A stretch of DNA of 64,000 nt from CAIWHR01 sp963709525 (GCA_963709525.1 CAVPXB010000022.1:98415-162414), one strand, 5' to 3'. Shown: positions 8,391-17,675, counted from the stretch's first letter. Notes: a model not told the origin generated them from the sequence alone. Program-made: numbers and translations.

Positions 8391-9001
8391 GCGAGGGACA
8401 GCGTGCGGACACGCGCCTCGGGCAGGCCGAGCGGCGCGTGGGTGGCGGCGACAGCGAGTCCGCCGCCGTTGAGGTGCTCGGCGACCAGCCCCGCGAGCAG
8501 CGCCATGCCCGCGGCGTCCAGCGCGGTCACGGGTTCGTCCAGAATCCACAGCCGGCGCTGCAGCAGGCGCAGTCGCGCGAGCCCGATGCGACGGCGCTGG
8601 CCCTGCGACAGCACGCGGGCCGGGAGATGGCGTTTCTTGCCCAGCGCGACCGCATCGAGCGCCAGGTCGATCGCTTCGTCGGCGACGGGTGCCCCGGAAA
8701 GCGCGACCAGAAGGCGCAGGTTCTCGTCCGCGGTCAGTTCGTCCTTGAGCGACGGAGAGTGTCCGGCAAAGGCCAGCGCCCCGCGCAACTCGGCGTCGAA
8801 CGGATGGACCTGCCTCCCATTCCAGAAGATCTGGCCGTCGGTGGGTGGCGAGAGCCCGGCCAGCATCCGCAGCAGGGTCGTCTTGCCGGTGCCGTTGGCG
8901 CCGATGATGACGAGCGCCTCCCCGGCGTCGACGCGGAACGAAAGTCCCGAGAACAGCACCGAATAGCCGCGCTGCGCGGCAAGGTCACGCACTTCAAGCA
9001 T
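8387..9001 (-). CDS. ccmA: heme exporter ATPase CcmA
   Basis: The 204-residue ABC ATPase has Walker A GANGTGKTT, signature LSQGQRRRIGLARL and Walker B LWILDEP. With CcmB and CcmC it drives release of holo-CcmE. It is the first gene of a nine-gene ccm operon, divergent from maeB across about 250 bp. The reading frame stays open further upstream, but the protein family starts at MLEV. Confidence 0.94.
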   Translation of the reverse strand: MLEVRDLAAQRGYSVLFSGLSFRVDAGEALVIIGANGTGKTTLLRMLAGLSPPTDGQIFWNGRQVHPFDAELRGALAFAGHSPSLKDELTADENLRLLVALSGAPVADEAIDLALDAVALGKKRHLPARVLSQGQRRRIGLARLRLLQRRLWILDEPVTALDAAGMALLAGLVAEHLNGGGLAVAATHAPLGLPEARVRTLSLA

Positions 9002-9249
9002 CAATGGCAGGCCGGAGGGATCGGGAAAACGTGGTTTCGGGCGCGCCCGCGCGACGAACGCTTGCGGCGGGGTGGGGCACCCGTTCGGAAATCGACCTGC
9101 GATTATACCGGACACGTGGGCGACTGCCTTACGCCGGCTTAAAGTGCGGAAAGCCGTGGGGATGGGTGATCGCGCTGCGGAGGGGCGAGTCGCGCTCGAC
9201 CATTCGGCTATCATGGACGGACCCCTCTGCTTTCTCCCTGGATATCGTC

Positions 9250-11538
9250 ATGTCGGACAAGGAAATCCGCGAAGCTTCTCTCGAGTACCATCGCCAGGCG
9301 CCCCCGGGAAAGCTCTCGGTCCAACCCACCAAGCAGCTGACCAACCAGCGCGATCTGGCACTCGCCTACTCGCCGGGCGTGGCGGCCGCCTGCGACGAGA
9401 TCGTCCGCGACCCTGCAGAGGCGCGCCACCTCACCGCCCGCGGCAACCTGATCGGCGTGGTGACCAACGGCACCGCGGTGCTGGGTCTGGGTCCCATCGG
9501 CCCGCTGGCCGCCAAGCCGGTGATGGAAGGCAAGGCGGTGCTGTTCAAGAAGTTCGCGGGCATCGACTGCTTCGACATCGAGATCAACGAGCGCGACCCG
9601 GACCGGCTGGTCGAGATCATCGCCGCGCTGGAACCCACGTTCGGCGGCATCAATCTCGAGGACATCAAGGCACCGGAGTGCTTCTACGTCGAGAAAAAAC
9701 TGCGCGAGCGGATGCAGATCCCGGTGTTCCACGATGACCAGCACGGCACGGCGATCGTCGTCGGTGCGGCGATCCTCAACGGCCTGGACGTTGTCGGCAA
9801 GCGGCTGCACGAGGTCAAGGTCGTGTGCTCCGGCGCGGGCGCGGCAGCGCTCGCCTGCCTCGATCTCCTCGTGAGCCTCGGCATCCCGCAGGAAAACATC
9901 TGGGTGTCCGACATCGCCGGCGTCGTCTACGCCGGGCGCACCGAGGAAATGGACGACAACAAGGCCCGCTACATGCAGGAGACCGCCGCGCGCCGGCTGC
10001 CCGACATCCTGCCCGGCGCCGACGTTTTCCTCGGCCTCTCGGCGGCGAAGGTGCTGAAGCCCGAGTGGCTCGCGCTGATGGCGGAGCGGCCGCTGATCAT
10101 GGCGCTCGCCAACCCCGAACCCGAGATCATGCCGGATCTCGCCAAGGCGGCGCGACCCGACGCCATCATCGCCACCGGCCGCTCCGATTTCCCGAACCAG
10201 GTCAACAACGTGCTGGTGTTTCCGTTCCTCTTCCGCGGTGCATTGGATGTCGCGGCCAGGCGGATCAACGAACCGATGAAGGTGGCGGCGGTGCGCGCGC
10301 TGGCGGAGTTGGCGCGAGCCGAGCAATCGGACATCGTGGCGCAGGCGTACGGCATCCACAACCTGCGCTTCGGTCCCGAGTACCTGATCCCCAAGCCTTT
10401 CGACCCCCGGCTCATCGTCACCATCGCGCCGGCGGTCGCCAAGGCCGCGATGGACTCGGGGGTGGCCGCGCAACCGATCGCCGACTTCGCCGCGTACCGC
10501 GAAAAGCTCACCCAATTCGTCTATCACTCGGGCCTGCTGATGAAGCCCGTGTTCCAGGCGGCGAAGAAGTCGCCGATGCGCATCCTTTATGCGGAAGGCG
10601 AGGACGAGCGCGTGCTGCGCGCCGTGCAGGTCGTGCTGGATGAAGGCCTCGCGCAGCCGATACTCATCGGGCGGCCGGCGGTGCTCGCCAGGCGCATCGA
10701 GCAGTTCGGGCTGCGCATCGAGCCGGGGAAGGACTTCGAAGTCATCAACCCCGAACACGATTCGCGCTACCGCGATTATTGGGGCGAGTATTACCGGCTG
10801 ACCGCGCGCAAGGGCGTGTCGCAGCAGTACGCGAAGATCGAAATGCGCCGCCGGCAGACGCTGATCGGGGCGATGGCGATCCATCGCGGCGACGCCGACG
10901 GCATGCTCTGCGGCACCTTCGGTACGCACCAGCTGCACCTCCATTTCATCGATCAGGTGCTGGGCCTGCGCCCGGGGGTCAAGGGCTACGCCGCGATGAA
11001 TGCGGTGATGCTGCCCGAACGCACGGTGTTCGTGGCCGATACCTATGTGCACGTCGATCCGACCGCCGAGGAACTCACCGAGATCACGCTGCTGGCGGCG
11101 GAGGGACTGCGCCGCTTCGGCCTGACGCCAAAAGTGGCGCTGCTGTCGCACTCGTCGTTCGGGACCAGCGACCATCCGCAGGCGAAGAAGATGCAGGCCG
11201 CGCTGGCGCTGATCAGTGCCCGGGCGCCCGACCTCGAGATCGAAGGCGAGATGCACGCCGATGCCGCGCTGTCCGAGGAGGTCCGCCTGGCGGCATTCCC
11301 CGGTTCGCGCCTGAAGGGTGAGGCGAATCTGCTGATCATGCCGACGGTCGACGCGGCCAACATCTCGTTCAACCTGCTCAAGGTGTCCGGGGGCGGCAAC
11401 GTCACCCTCGGGCCGATTCTCCTCGGCGTGGCCAGGCCGGTGCACATCCTCACGCCGTCGTCGACCGTGCGCCGGATCGTCAACATGACGGCGCTGACCA
11501 CCGTCGATGCGCAGATGTGGGGCGGACAGTTGAGGTAA
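9250..11538 (+). CDS. maeB: NADP-dependent malic enzyme MaeB
   Basis: The 762-residue two-domain protein has an N-terminal malic enzyme domain (about 1-430) and a C-terminal phosphotransacetylase-like regulatory domain (about 430-762). This layout and length are typical of MaeB. Motifs include the malic enzyme FHDDQHGTA and the Rossmann GAGAAA. It decarboxylates malate to pyruvate and makes NADPH. The ATG at 9250 is chosen because homology begins at SDKEIREASLEYH. It is divergent from ccmA, and no terminator is visible before the tRNA that follows. Confidence 0.95.
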   Translation: MSDKEIREASLEYHRQAPPGKLSVQPTKQLTNQRDLALAYSPGVAAACDEIVRDPAEARHLTARGNLIGVVTNGTAVLGLGPIGPLAAKPVMEGKAVLFKKFAGIDCFDIEINERDPDRLVEIIAALEPTFGGINLEDIKAPECFYVEKKLRERMQIPVFHDDQHGTAIVVGAAILNGLDVVGKRLHEVKVVCSGAGAAALACLDLLVSLGIPQENIWVSDIAGVVYAGRTEEMDDNKARYMQETAARRLPDILPGADVFLGLSAAKVLKPEWLALMAERPLIMALANPEPEIMPDLAKAARPDAIIATGRSDFPNQVNNVLVFPFLFRGALDVAARRINEPMKVAAVRALAELARAEQSDIVAQAYGIHNLRFGPEYLIPKPFDPRLIVTIAPAVAKAAMDSGVAAQPIADFAAYREKLTQFVYHSGLLMKPVFQAAKKSPMRILYAEGEDERVLRAVQVVLDEGLAQPILIGRPAVLARRIEQFGLRIEPGKDFEVINPEHDSRYRDYWGEYYRLTARKGVSQQYAKIEMRRRQTLIGAMAIHRGDADGMLCGTFGTHQLHLHFIDQVLGLRPGVKGYAAMNAVMLPERTVFVADTYVHVDPTAEELTEITLLAAEGLRRFGLTPKVALLSHSSFGTSDHPQAKKMQAALALISARAPDLEIEGEMHADAALSEEVRLAAFPGSRLKGEANLLIMPTVDAANISFNLLKVSGGGNVTLGPILLGVARPVHILTPSSTVRRIVNMTALTTVDAQMWGGQLR

Positions 11539-11569
11539 AATCGCGGGCTCCACCAGAGCAGTGCAAAAC

Positions 11570-11715
<146 letters not shown>

Positions 11716-11823
11716 GAGCAACAATCCGACGTTCTGGAAGGACCGAAGTCGTCCATTGACAGCGGGGGGCAAACGGGGGCAACACTTCGACGGTGTATTC
11801 CCTTCGCTGAAAGAGTGGCCCCC

Positions 11824-12012
11824 ATGTCCCTCAACGTGTCGCAAGTTGCCGCTGCGTTGCCACGATTGAAGTCGTACAAGCGCGCCGATGGTGAAGGCAT
11901 GTACCTGCCAGTGCTGCCGGCGGGAACGAAGTACTGGCGACTCGAGTACCGCTTCGGCGGCAAGGAAAAGAGCCTGTCCTTCGGGGTCTGTCCCGACACT
12001 TCGCTCGCCGAC
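11824..12012 (+). pseudogene. truncated tyrosine integrase (N-terminal arm-binding domain, DUF4102)
   Basis: About 63 residues match the N-terminus of P4-type integrases: YKRADGEGMYLPV, then WRLEYRFGGKEKSLSFG and SLADA. The frame then runs into antisense of an IS91-type transposase and stops at 12048. The core-binding and catalytic Arg/His/Tyr domain is gone, so the island cannot excise by itself. It lies 108 bp after the attL repeat, where an island integrase is expected. Confidence 0.8.
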
Positions 12013-12542
12013 GCGGGCTCGAACACGCCGTCGATGACCACGCAGTGAAAGTGCAGGTGCGGATTGAGCGTGGAGCCGAAGCGGTCGATGAAGGCGACCG
12101 CGCCGAGACCGGCCGTGGAACCTGAACCAGGGCTGTGCGCGCGCAGGCAGGACTCCACGGCGCGCAGGAACAGCCGCAAGGCGACGCCGTGGAGGTCGGC
12201 ATCGCGTTCCAGGAAGTAGCGCAGCCGTTTTGGCACGGCGAGGACCCACTGCCGCACCGGCAGGTCCGGCACGACGTGATCGGCGAGATGCGCCGCGGTC
12301 GCCACCATGCGCCGGTTGTTGCACGATGGGCACACGCCACGCCCCTTGCACAAGAACGCGATCAGGAGGTCGTGGCCGCACTGCCCGCACCGCGCCGGGG
12401 CAAAGCCATGCGCAAGGATGCCGCATTCCAGGTAACGGCGGAACTCCCGCACCGCAGGCGCCTGCACCGGCCCGGCATCGTCGTGGCCCTCGTGGCAGGG
12501 GGTGAGCCAGGTCTCGAACGGTGCGTACTTTGATTCGCTCAC
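12013..12542 (-). pseudogene. IS91-family transposase fragment
   Basis: About 177 residues are kept. An N-terminal zinc-binding region (CGQCG and CPSCNNRRM) is followed by VPKRLRYFLERDADLHG and the HUH motif in NPHLHFHCVVIDGVFEP. The C-terminal tyrosine region is lost at the junction with the integrase stump near 12013. The frame after that point is antisense of the integrase. A second, more decayed relative lies at about 26.7 kb. Confidence 0.85.
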
Positions 12543-12558
12543 GACGGGCCTTGTCTAT

Positions 12559-12620
12559 GCCTAAGCAGCGTTGAACCGGACGTCCCGCAAGCGGGCCGCC
12601 GGTCAACTGGTACGTTGGGC
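12559..12620 (+). other. attC-like integron recombination site, upstream
   Basis: It begins with R''-like GCCTAAG (last base off consensus) and ends with R' GTTGGGC. Between them are complementary arms (GTTGAACCGG and CCGGTCAAC, with one unpaired base) around the inner hairpin CCCGCAAGCGGG. The 62-bp length and layout are those of an attC site. It shares a block of more than 30 bp with the site at 13120-13179. Confidence 0.75.
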
Positions 12621-12656
12621 GCCCTGTGGCCGCTCGTTGCGATACGATTGCACACG

Positions 12657-12896
12657 ATGAGCCTCACCGTTTTTCGTGAAGATGGCTTCCGCTTCTACTT
12701 CTTCTCGCGTGAAGAGTCGCGAATGCACGTCCACGTGCAGAGTTCCGAAGGTGAGGCGAAATTCTGGCTTGAGCCGGCGGTCGAGCTGGCGCACAATTAT
12801 GGTTTGAGCGAGCGGCAGCTCCGCTCGGTGAAAGCCCTCATCGAGACGCACGAAAATGACATCCGCAATTCTTGGGCGAGACACTTCGGCGGTTGA
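12657..12896 (+). CDS. DUF4160 domain protein (cassette gene)
   Basis: The 79-residue protein is recognised by the REDGFRFYFFSREE...MHVHVQ start and the C-terminal DIRNSWARHFGG of the DUF4160 family. DUF4160 genes are commonly paired with DUF2442 genes and are suspected toxin-antitoxin-like modules; the function is not established. It overlaps the next gene by 41 bp. Both sit inside a unit bounded by two attC-like sites, so they form a gene cassette. Confidence 0.8.
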   Translation: MSLTVFREDGFRFYFFSREESRMHVHVQSSEGEAKFWLEPAVELAHNYGLSERQLRSVKALIETHENDIRNSWARHFGG

Positions 12897-13125
12897 AGTT
12901 ACCAATGTGTCGAAGCATGGCTTCTGGCTTCTCCTCGGAGACGAGGAGTTGTTCGTGCCGTTCGCCGATTTTCCGTGGTTTCGTGACGCGCCTATTGGCA
13001 AGCTCACCGACGTTGAGCTTCCGTCACCGCATCATCTCTACTGGCCTGCCCTCGACATCGATCTAGCTGTCGATTCGATTCGACGCCCCGACCAATTTCC
13101 GCTTGTGTCGCGCGCAGGCGCCTAA
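12856..13125 (+). CDS. DUF2442 domain protein (cassette gene)
   Basis: The 89-residue protein has the DUF2442 pattern: FWLLLGDEELFVPFADFPWF, then LPSPHHLYWPALDIDLAVDSI. Its TAA stop lies within the R'' box GCCTAAC of the downstream attC site, as is common for integron cassettes. It is the probable partner of the DUF4160 protein. No enzymatic motif is visible. Confidence 0.8.
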   Translation: MTSAILGRDTSAVEVTNVSKHGFWLLLGDEELFVPFADFPWFRDAPIGKLTDVELPSPHHLYWPALDIDLAVDSIRRPDQFPLVSRAGA

Positions 13126-13179
13126 CCCGGCTCTACGGACGTCCCGCAAGCGGGCCGCTGGTTAACTGGTACGTTGGGC
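13120..13179 (+). other. attC-like integron recombination site, downstream
   Basis: It runs from R'' GCCTAAC to R' GTTGGGC, which is complementary to R'' except at one base, over 60 bp. The central hairpin CCCGCAAGCGGG is the same as in the site at 12559-12620. Cutting at the G/TTGGGC points gives a 559-bp cassette (12615-13173). Confidence 0.8.
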
Positions 13180-13190
13180 CTCTCAAGCCT

Positions 13191-13218
13191 CCCTCCTGCC
13201 ACAACGGTGTCAGGAGGG
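13191..13218. other. 8-bp inverted repeat (hairpin)
   Basis: CCCTCCTG and CAGGAGGG are separated by 12 nt just after the second attC-like site. There is no following T run, so a terminator role is doubtful. Confidence 0.3.
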
Positions 13219-13354
13219 CATATCTACAGTTGAGGTCGGTTTGTTTGGCAAACTTCGCAATCTCGAGAAAGCTTCATCGCAGATGCTCCTGTCCGCAGGC
13301 ATACGTTCAGAAAAGCGGCTCATCAGGAAATCGAGTGGGCGAATCTGGGACATT

Positions 13355-13552
13355 TCAGAGTTCGGGGAGCATGCAAGTGAGGATCTTGAGTCGCAAGCAT
13401 TCCTCGTCGCGCAGTCCGTATTCGCGGCGCTGGACGACGCGGATCTTGTTGTTGAACCCCCCGACGAAACCGAGCGTGACCTTGTTCTCGGGCTTGCAAT
13501 AAGCGGCGATGCCATCCCAATGACGCTCGATCATCGCGGCGAACTTCTCGTA
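13355..13552 (-). pseudogene. ISL3-family transposase C-terminal fragment, copy 1
   Basis: The last 65 codons of an ISL3 transposase remain: YEKFAAMIERHWDGIAAYCK, then GGFNNKIRVVQRREYGLRDE and a CMLPEL end. About 55 bp of the element end (to about 13300) is also kept. The same fragment recurs at 18313-18508. Upstream coding sequence is absent. Confidence 0.85.
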
Positions 13553-13713
13553 GGGGTCGGATTCTCCGGTGTTGATAGGTCCAAACGAGGGCCGCCGATA
13601 GCGCAGCCGGATCAGATCAATCAGTGGCGGCAAGGTATTGTCCATCGATGCAAGACTAAGCTGCCGTCTTCTCTTACCTTTTCTCGCGGCCGTACGCACT
13701 GGCGTGCCGCCGG

Positions 13714-15018
13714 GTGATCCGCGTGCCGCATATGGCCGTCCCTGCAGTTGATGCGAACGCCTCGGTCACGACGCTAGACAACGGCGTGCGCGTGGTCGTT
13801 CTCCGGCTGTCGCACGTGGCCACGGCGGCGGTCAGTGTCTTCGTGCGCAATGGCAGCCAGCATGAGAGCTTGCGAAGCAACGGCATCAGCCATTTCATCG
13901 AGCACATGGCATTCAAGGGCACGCGTACACGCGACTGCCAGCAGATCAACCTCGATGCTGAGCGCCTGGGCGCCGAGGTCAACGCCCATACCGACAAGAA
14001 CCATACCGCATTCCACATGCGCGGCCTGGCGCGTGATTCCGGGGCCTTCCTGCGAATGCTGGGAGACATCGTCCGCCAGAGCACCTTTCCCGAAGCCGAG
14101 CTCGAGCGCGAGCGCCAGGTCATCCTGCACGAGTACGCCGAGGACGAGGACGACGCGCTGTCGACAGCGTTCAAGTTGTTCGACAAGGCCTGCTACGGCG
14201 AGCACGCGGTGGCGCGTCCGGTGATCGGCAGCCGCGCCAATATCCGACGTTTCACCCGCGCCGAGATGGTGGCCTACGTGCAGCAGCAGTACACCGGCGC
14301 GAACACCGTCGTCGGCGTTGCCGGCAACGTCGATGCCGACCGGATTGTCGACGAGGCGGTCGCGGCGTTCGGGGACATGCCCCGCGGTAGCGACAACCGG
14401 GTCGCGGCGCCGGACTACGTGGGCGGAGTCCGCTCGCGCCGGATGCCCGGCTGCAGCCAGACGCACGTCGTGCTCGGCTTCCCGATCCCCGGGCTGCTGG
14501 GCGAGTACCAGGGTGCCGTCGTTGCCGCAGCGCTGTTCGGCGAAGGCATGAGCTCGCCGCTGCTTGACCAGATTCGCGAACGGCGCGGCCTCGTCTACCA
14601 CGCGGATTGCTCGGCCGACGTGACGGACCTGTGCGGTCAATTCGTGATCGAGGCGTCGACCATGCCCGAGCACCTCGACGAATACTTCGTCGAGGTCACC
14701 CGGCTGCTCCGCGAGCACGCCGACGCCACCGACCCGGTTGGTCTGGAACGCGCGCGCAACCAGATTATCGTGCGCGGCCTGTGCGCGCACGAAGACCCCT
14801 CGCAACGGCTGGAGGTCGCGGCACTCGATCTCTTCGCCTTCGGTCGCGTACGCCCGCGCGAGGAGCTGATGGCCGGCATCGCGGCGGTCAGTCCGGTGGA
14901 GGTGCGGGAGGCGTTCGCGCGAATGCAGGGCGCGGGCGCCGCAGTGGCGATGGCCGGCAAGATAGCCAAGGGCGCGGAGGAACGGGTCGCTGGGCTGGTG
15001 ACCCGGCGCGTTGGCTGA
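13714..15018 (+). CDS. M16 family zinc peptidase (processing peptidase-like)
   Basis: The 434-residue protein has the inverted zinc motif HFIEH (His60, Glu63, His64) and Glu141 exactly 76 residues after His64, the M16 HXXEH(X)76E signature. An N-terminal catalytic half and a C-terminal inactive half (about 225-434) form one M16B-type unit. Many M16B genes come in pairs, but no partner is seen. The start is either GTG 13714 or ATG 13732, and neither has a strong ribosome site. It lies inside the island, so it was probably acquired with it. Confidence 0.85.
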   Translation: MIRVPHMAVPAVDANASVTTLDNGVRVVVLRLSHVATAAVSVFVRNGSQHESLRSNGISHFIEHMAFKGTRTRDCQQINLDAERLGAEVNAHTDKNHTAFHMRGLARDSGAFLRMLGDIVRQSTFPEAELERERQVILHEYAEDEDDALSTAFKLFDKACYGEHAVARPVIGSRANIRRFTRAEMVAYVQQQYTGANTVVGVAGNVDADRIVDEAVAAFGDMPRGSDNRVAAPDYVGGVRSRRMPGCSQTHVVLGFPIPGLLGEYQGAVVAAALFGEGMSSPLLDQIRERRGLVYHADCSADVTDLCGQFVIEASTMPEHLDEYFVEVTRLLREHADATDPVGLERARNQIIVRGLCAHEDPSQRLEVAALDLFAFGRVRPREELMAGIAAVSPVEVREAFARMQGAGAAVAMAGKIAKGAEERVAGLVTRRVG

Positions 15019-15416
15019 GCTGACACCTCGCGACACTTTGGCTCCGTCACGAGTTTGGCATTTGGCGCTGCACCTGCGGCGACCGCCGCCTCTGCTTCGT
15101 CATGCGGGTGTGGATGGCCGCTTCCGGAATTGGGGTGGCGAGGCTGAACGGCCTAAGCGCCTCGATGTTGACTCACGGCGAACCTGTGGCACTCGCTGCG
15201 ACGAACGCGGACAACAAGGCGGCAAGTGGCGGAGGAAGCCTTGCAAGCTCATGGGCAAGGGCGAAAGCGTAGAATGAAAAACAACGAGAGTCTCAGATAG
15301 GCGTGCGCTCCTGCGACGTCCTGGATTTTATGAAGGTGCGGCGTTTGTGTGTGCGAGCTAGATTCCCAGCTTCATACTGCATTGGCGTATTTGGAGTGAG
15401 TTGAAGGGGAGGCGGC
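15019..15416. other. 398-bp intergenic stretch
   Basis: No convincing gene is seen here. A ribosome-binding sequence (GGGGAGG) precedes the ATG at 15417. No sigma-54 site like those before the other PEP-CTERM genes was found. Confidence 0.5.
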
Positions 15417-16437
15417 ATGAAACTGCTAGGCAGGATGCCTTTCGCGTGTGCGGTTATCAGTATCGTTGTTAGTAGCTTCGTCCCGAGCGCGGCGTACGGG
15501 TTCGCCGTTGTGCAGAGATTTCGTATCTTGGATACCAACGGCGTGTTTACCGGGTACGCGACGCCGGCAAACCTAGATCAAGCGCCGCGCTGGGACGCCA
15601 CGTCCCTTGGTGCCGTCGACCTCACCTACGGCTTGGCGGGGACAACAGGTGAAGGCAGCATCGACGCCTTCTGGAACGCGTTCACGTTTACTGACGGAAC
15701 AACTGCTGCTGAACTCGAAATAGGAGTGAGTGACGCGTTCCGTATTTGGTCCGATACCCCCTGGCTGGGAGGTGATGGCCCCTTGATGTTTCAGCAAACC
15801 ACTTTGAACACTGCGACAAACATCGATTGGGGAACATGCGGCGGCTTAGCCGGCTGCCAGCTTACAAATCCTGCTGCAACAAATCGCATCGGCAATGCTA
15901 TTGATATTGTCCCCCGCGGCGCTCGGTTCCGATGCTGCGGGGATTACGATTGTCTTTGGCGATGAACAAGACGTAAATCTTACCAACGGCTTCGGCTTCG
16001 ATTCGATCGGCGGTTTGTTCCCGAGTTGGAGAATTCTCTCCGTGGATCTGGCCATGAATACGTCAGACCCGTGGTCCCTCGTAACATGGGAACAGACCCT
16101 GATACATGAGTTGGGACACGCGCTAGGGCTCGGCGATGTCGATGCGGCAGCCAGTCGTTTCTTTGATAATGACGCCGACATCACGAATCCGATCCCCATC
16201 AATCAACGCGGGGATGTGCGAGAAGGCCTTCCGGTGAGCGGCACCGGCCCCATCAGCGTTTCGCGAGCTGATAGTCACATCCTGATGTGCTCTGGGTGTC
16301 CGCTCCTCCCGGCGCTCAAGAACGACGATCTTGGTGGAATTCGGTTTCTCTATCCGATTCCCGAACCCGCCACCTTCGCCCTATTGGGCCTCGGCCTCGC
16401 CGGCATCGCTGCATCGCGTCGGTGCCGGCTGAGTTAG
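15417..16437 (+). CDS. PEP-CTERM matrixin-like metalloprotease (frameshifted)
   Basis: The N-terminal frame (signal peptide, from 15417) and the C-terminal frame (ending 16437) join if one base is corrected near the CCCCC run at 15908-15914. The second part has the zinc motif HELGHALGLGD (about 16105-16137), with Asp in the third-ligand place as in some metzincins. It ends with PEP-CTERM tail PEPATFALLGLGLAG and basic residues. It is presumably exported, trimmed by an exosortase and surface-bound. Either a real pseudogene or a sequencing indel explains the break. Confidence 0.75.
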
Positions 16438-16457
16438 GGCGCAGCGCCCACAGAGAA

Positions 16458-16480
16458 CCCGCCCACGTGGCGGGATTTTC
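16458..16480 (+). terminator. rho-independent terminator after the metalloprotease gene
   Basis: The hairpin CCCGCC-CACGT-GGCGGG is followed by ATTTTC, 20 bp after the stop codon at 16437. Confidence 0.75.
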
Positions 16481-16757
16481 TTCTGCGCTCAATACGCCAC
16501 GCCAATTATCGGCCAGCGACCAGGGCGGCGTGGCATCACGTCATCATCGGCGCCTGCCTCGCGCATGAACACGGGGCAGGAGTCGCGCAACGGCGCGCCG
16601 GTTACGCTCGGGGGCAATGCAGATGAACATCGCCTACGCCGGCAGTTTGCGCCCACGTTTGCTCTGACCAGTGACACAAGGGGCAGCCGACGCGCATCAG
16701 CCATTCTCGCCGAATCGTGACGGGCATGGTCGTCGGTGATTCTGTCCGACGCCACCA

Positions 16758-16781
16758 ATAACAAACCCCGCCGGAGCGGGG
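16758..16781 (-). terminator. rho-independent terminator after PEP-CTERM gene
   Basis: On the minus strand the hairpin CCCCGCTCCGGCGGGG is followed by TTTGTTAT. The same hairpin and flanks occur after three other PEP-CTERM genes, at 39.87, 42.08 and 43.28 kb. Confidence 0.8.
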
Positions 16782-16802
16782 CTGTCGTCGGAGCGAAATC
16801 GG

Positions 16803-17615
16803 TCTACTGCTTGCGGCGCGAGAACCGAGTCCGGCAAGGCCGAGGCCGAGTAGGGCGAGCGTGGTCGGTTCAGGAACCGCCGTCACCGAGTACGTTACGA
16901 GCAAGTTACCGTTTTCACCAAACGGGATTCGCCCGCTGTTGACGCTGGAATTGAAGATCAAAGGGTCGAGAAAGTCGGGAATCTGCGTTCCTGTCAAGCG
17001 CGCCAAATCGTCATAGACGTTGGCATTGGCACACTGTGCACTGGTATTGGTGTCGCAATACTGAGTGAACCCGTTGATCACAATCGCTGACGATGTCCGG
17101 CTCAGTCCGACGAACCGCACCGCGTCCTTGCCAATGTACTGTGGGGTGAATTCAGGGTTGCCAAAGAACGGGTAACTGCTGGGGCGGGAGAGGTCCCCGC
17201 AAAACGGCGGAGGTGGGGTACCGGGAGGATAGTCACACACAAGCACGTCCCCGTCGCCCCCGGTCTGGACGAAGGCGCCGATGGACAATCTCCACGACGC
17301 GACGGCGCTCGTCCACCGGCCAATGTTGGAAAACGGCTCTTGATCGAGTACCGGTAGGCCCAGAGTGAAACTCAGATGAACGGGGTCGCCGAGCGTGAGA
17401 CCTCCCGGGCCCGCCAACTCCACTGGCACAGCCGTCACTGACCCGACAAAGTTGTATGTAGCGCCGGCCCACACGGGCTGAACGAACGCACCGAATGCCA
17501 AGGCTGCGACCAATGTCGCGCGCGCGGCGGCGGCTGGAAGTGGGATGGCGGCAATCGCTGCAAAGGACATGTCCCAGAGGCATCTAATCGAAGCCGCGAC
17601 GATTCGGGATCTCAT
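16803..17615 (-). CDS. PEP-CTERM secreted protein, tail frameshifted
   Basis: The N-terminus carries a long signal region (about 1-50), followed by a mature part of unknown function with two Cys pairs. It reaches the sorting tail AVPEPTTLALLGLGLAGLG. There, one base is missing relative to the sibling tails (near 16830), so the frame misses the usual FSRRKQ stop and runs on to 16602 through the terminator. The boundary given assumes the corrected frame. The start ATG at 17615 has a strong AGAGGGAG ribosome site, and a sigma-54 type promoter lies 45-60 bp upstream. Confidence 0.75.
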
Positions 17616-17659
17616 TGTTTTCTCCCTCTTTTGGCAGCGAAAATCCGCAACTCACCCCA

Positions 17660-17675
17660 AGCAGAGACCATGCCA
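17660..17675 (-). promoter_or_regulatory. sigma-54 (-24/-12) promoter
   Basis: TGGCATGGTCTCTGCT on the minus strand matches the RpoN consensus TGGCACG-N4-TTGCW at 10 of 12 defined positions, with GG and GC correctly spaced. It lies 45 bp upstream of the PEP-CTERM start at 17615. Confidence 0.65.

Noticed and set aside
9211..11553. A 780-codon frame antisense to maeB
   Set aside because: It is rich in Arg, His and Gln with no domain match, the mirror of a GC-rich gene. maeB on the plus strand is full length and conserved.
15060..15078. TGGCATTTGGCGCTGC as a sigma-54 site for the metalloprotease gene
   Set aside because: The GG-GC spacing is off and it lies about 340 bp from the start codon.
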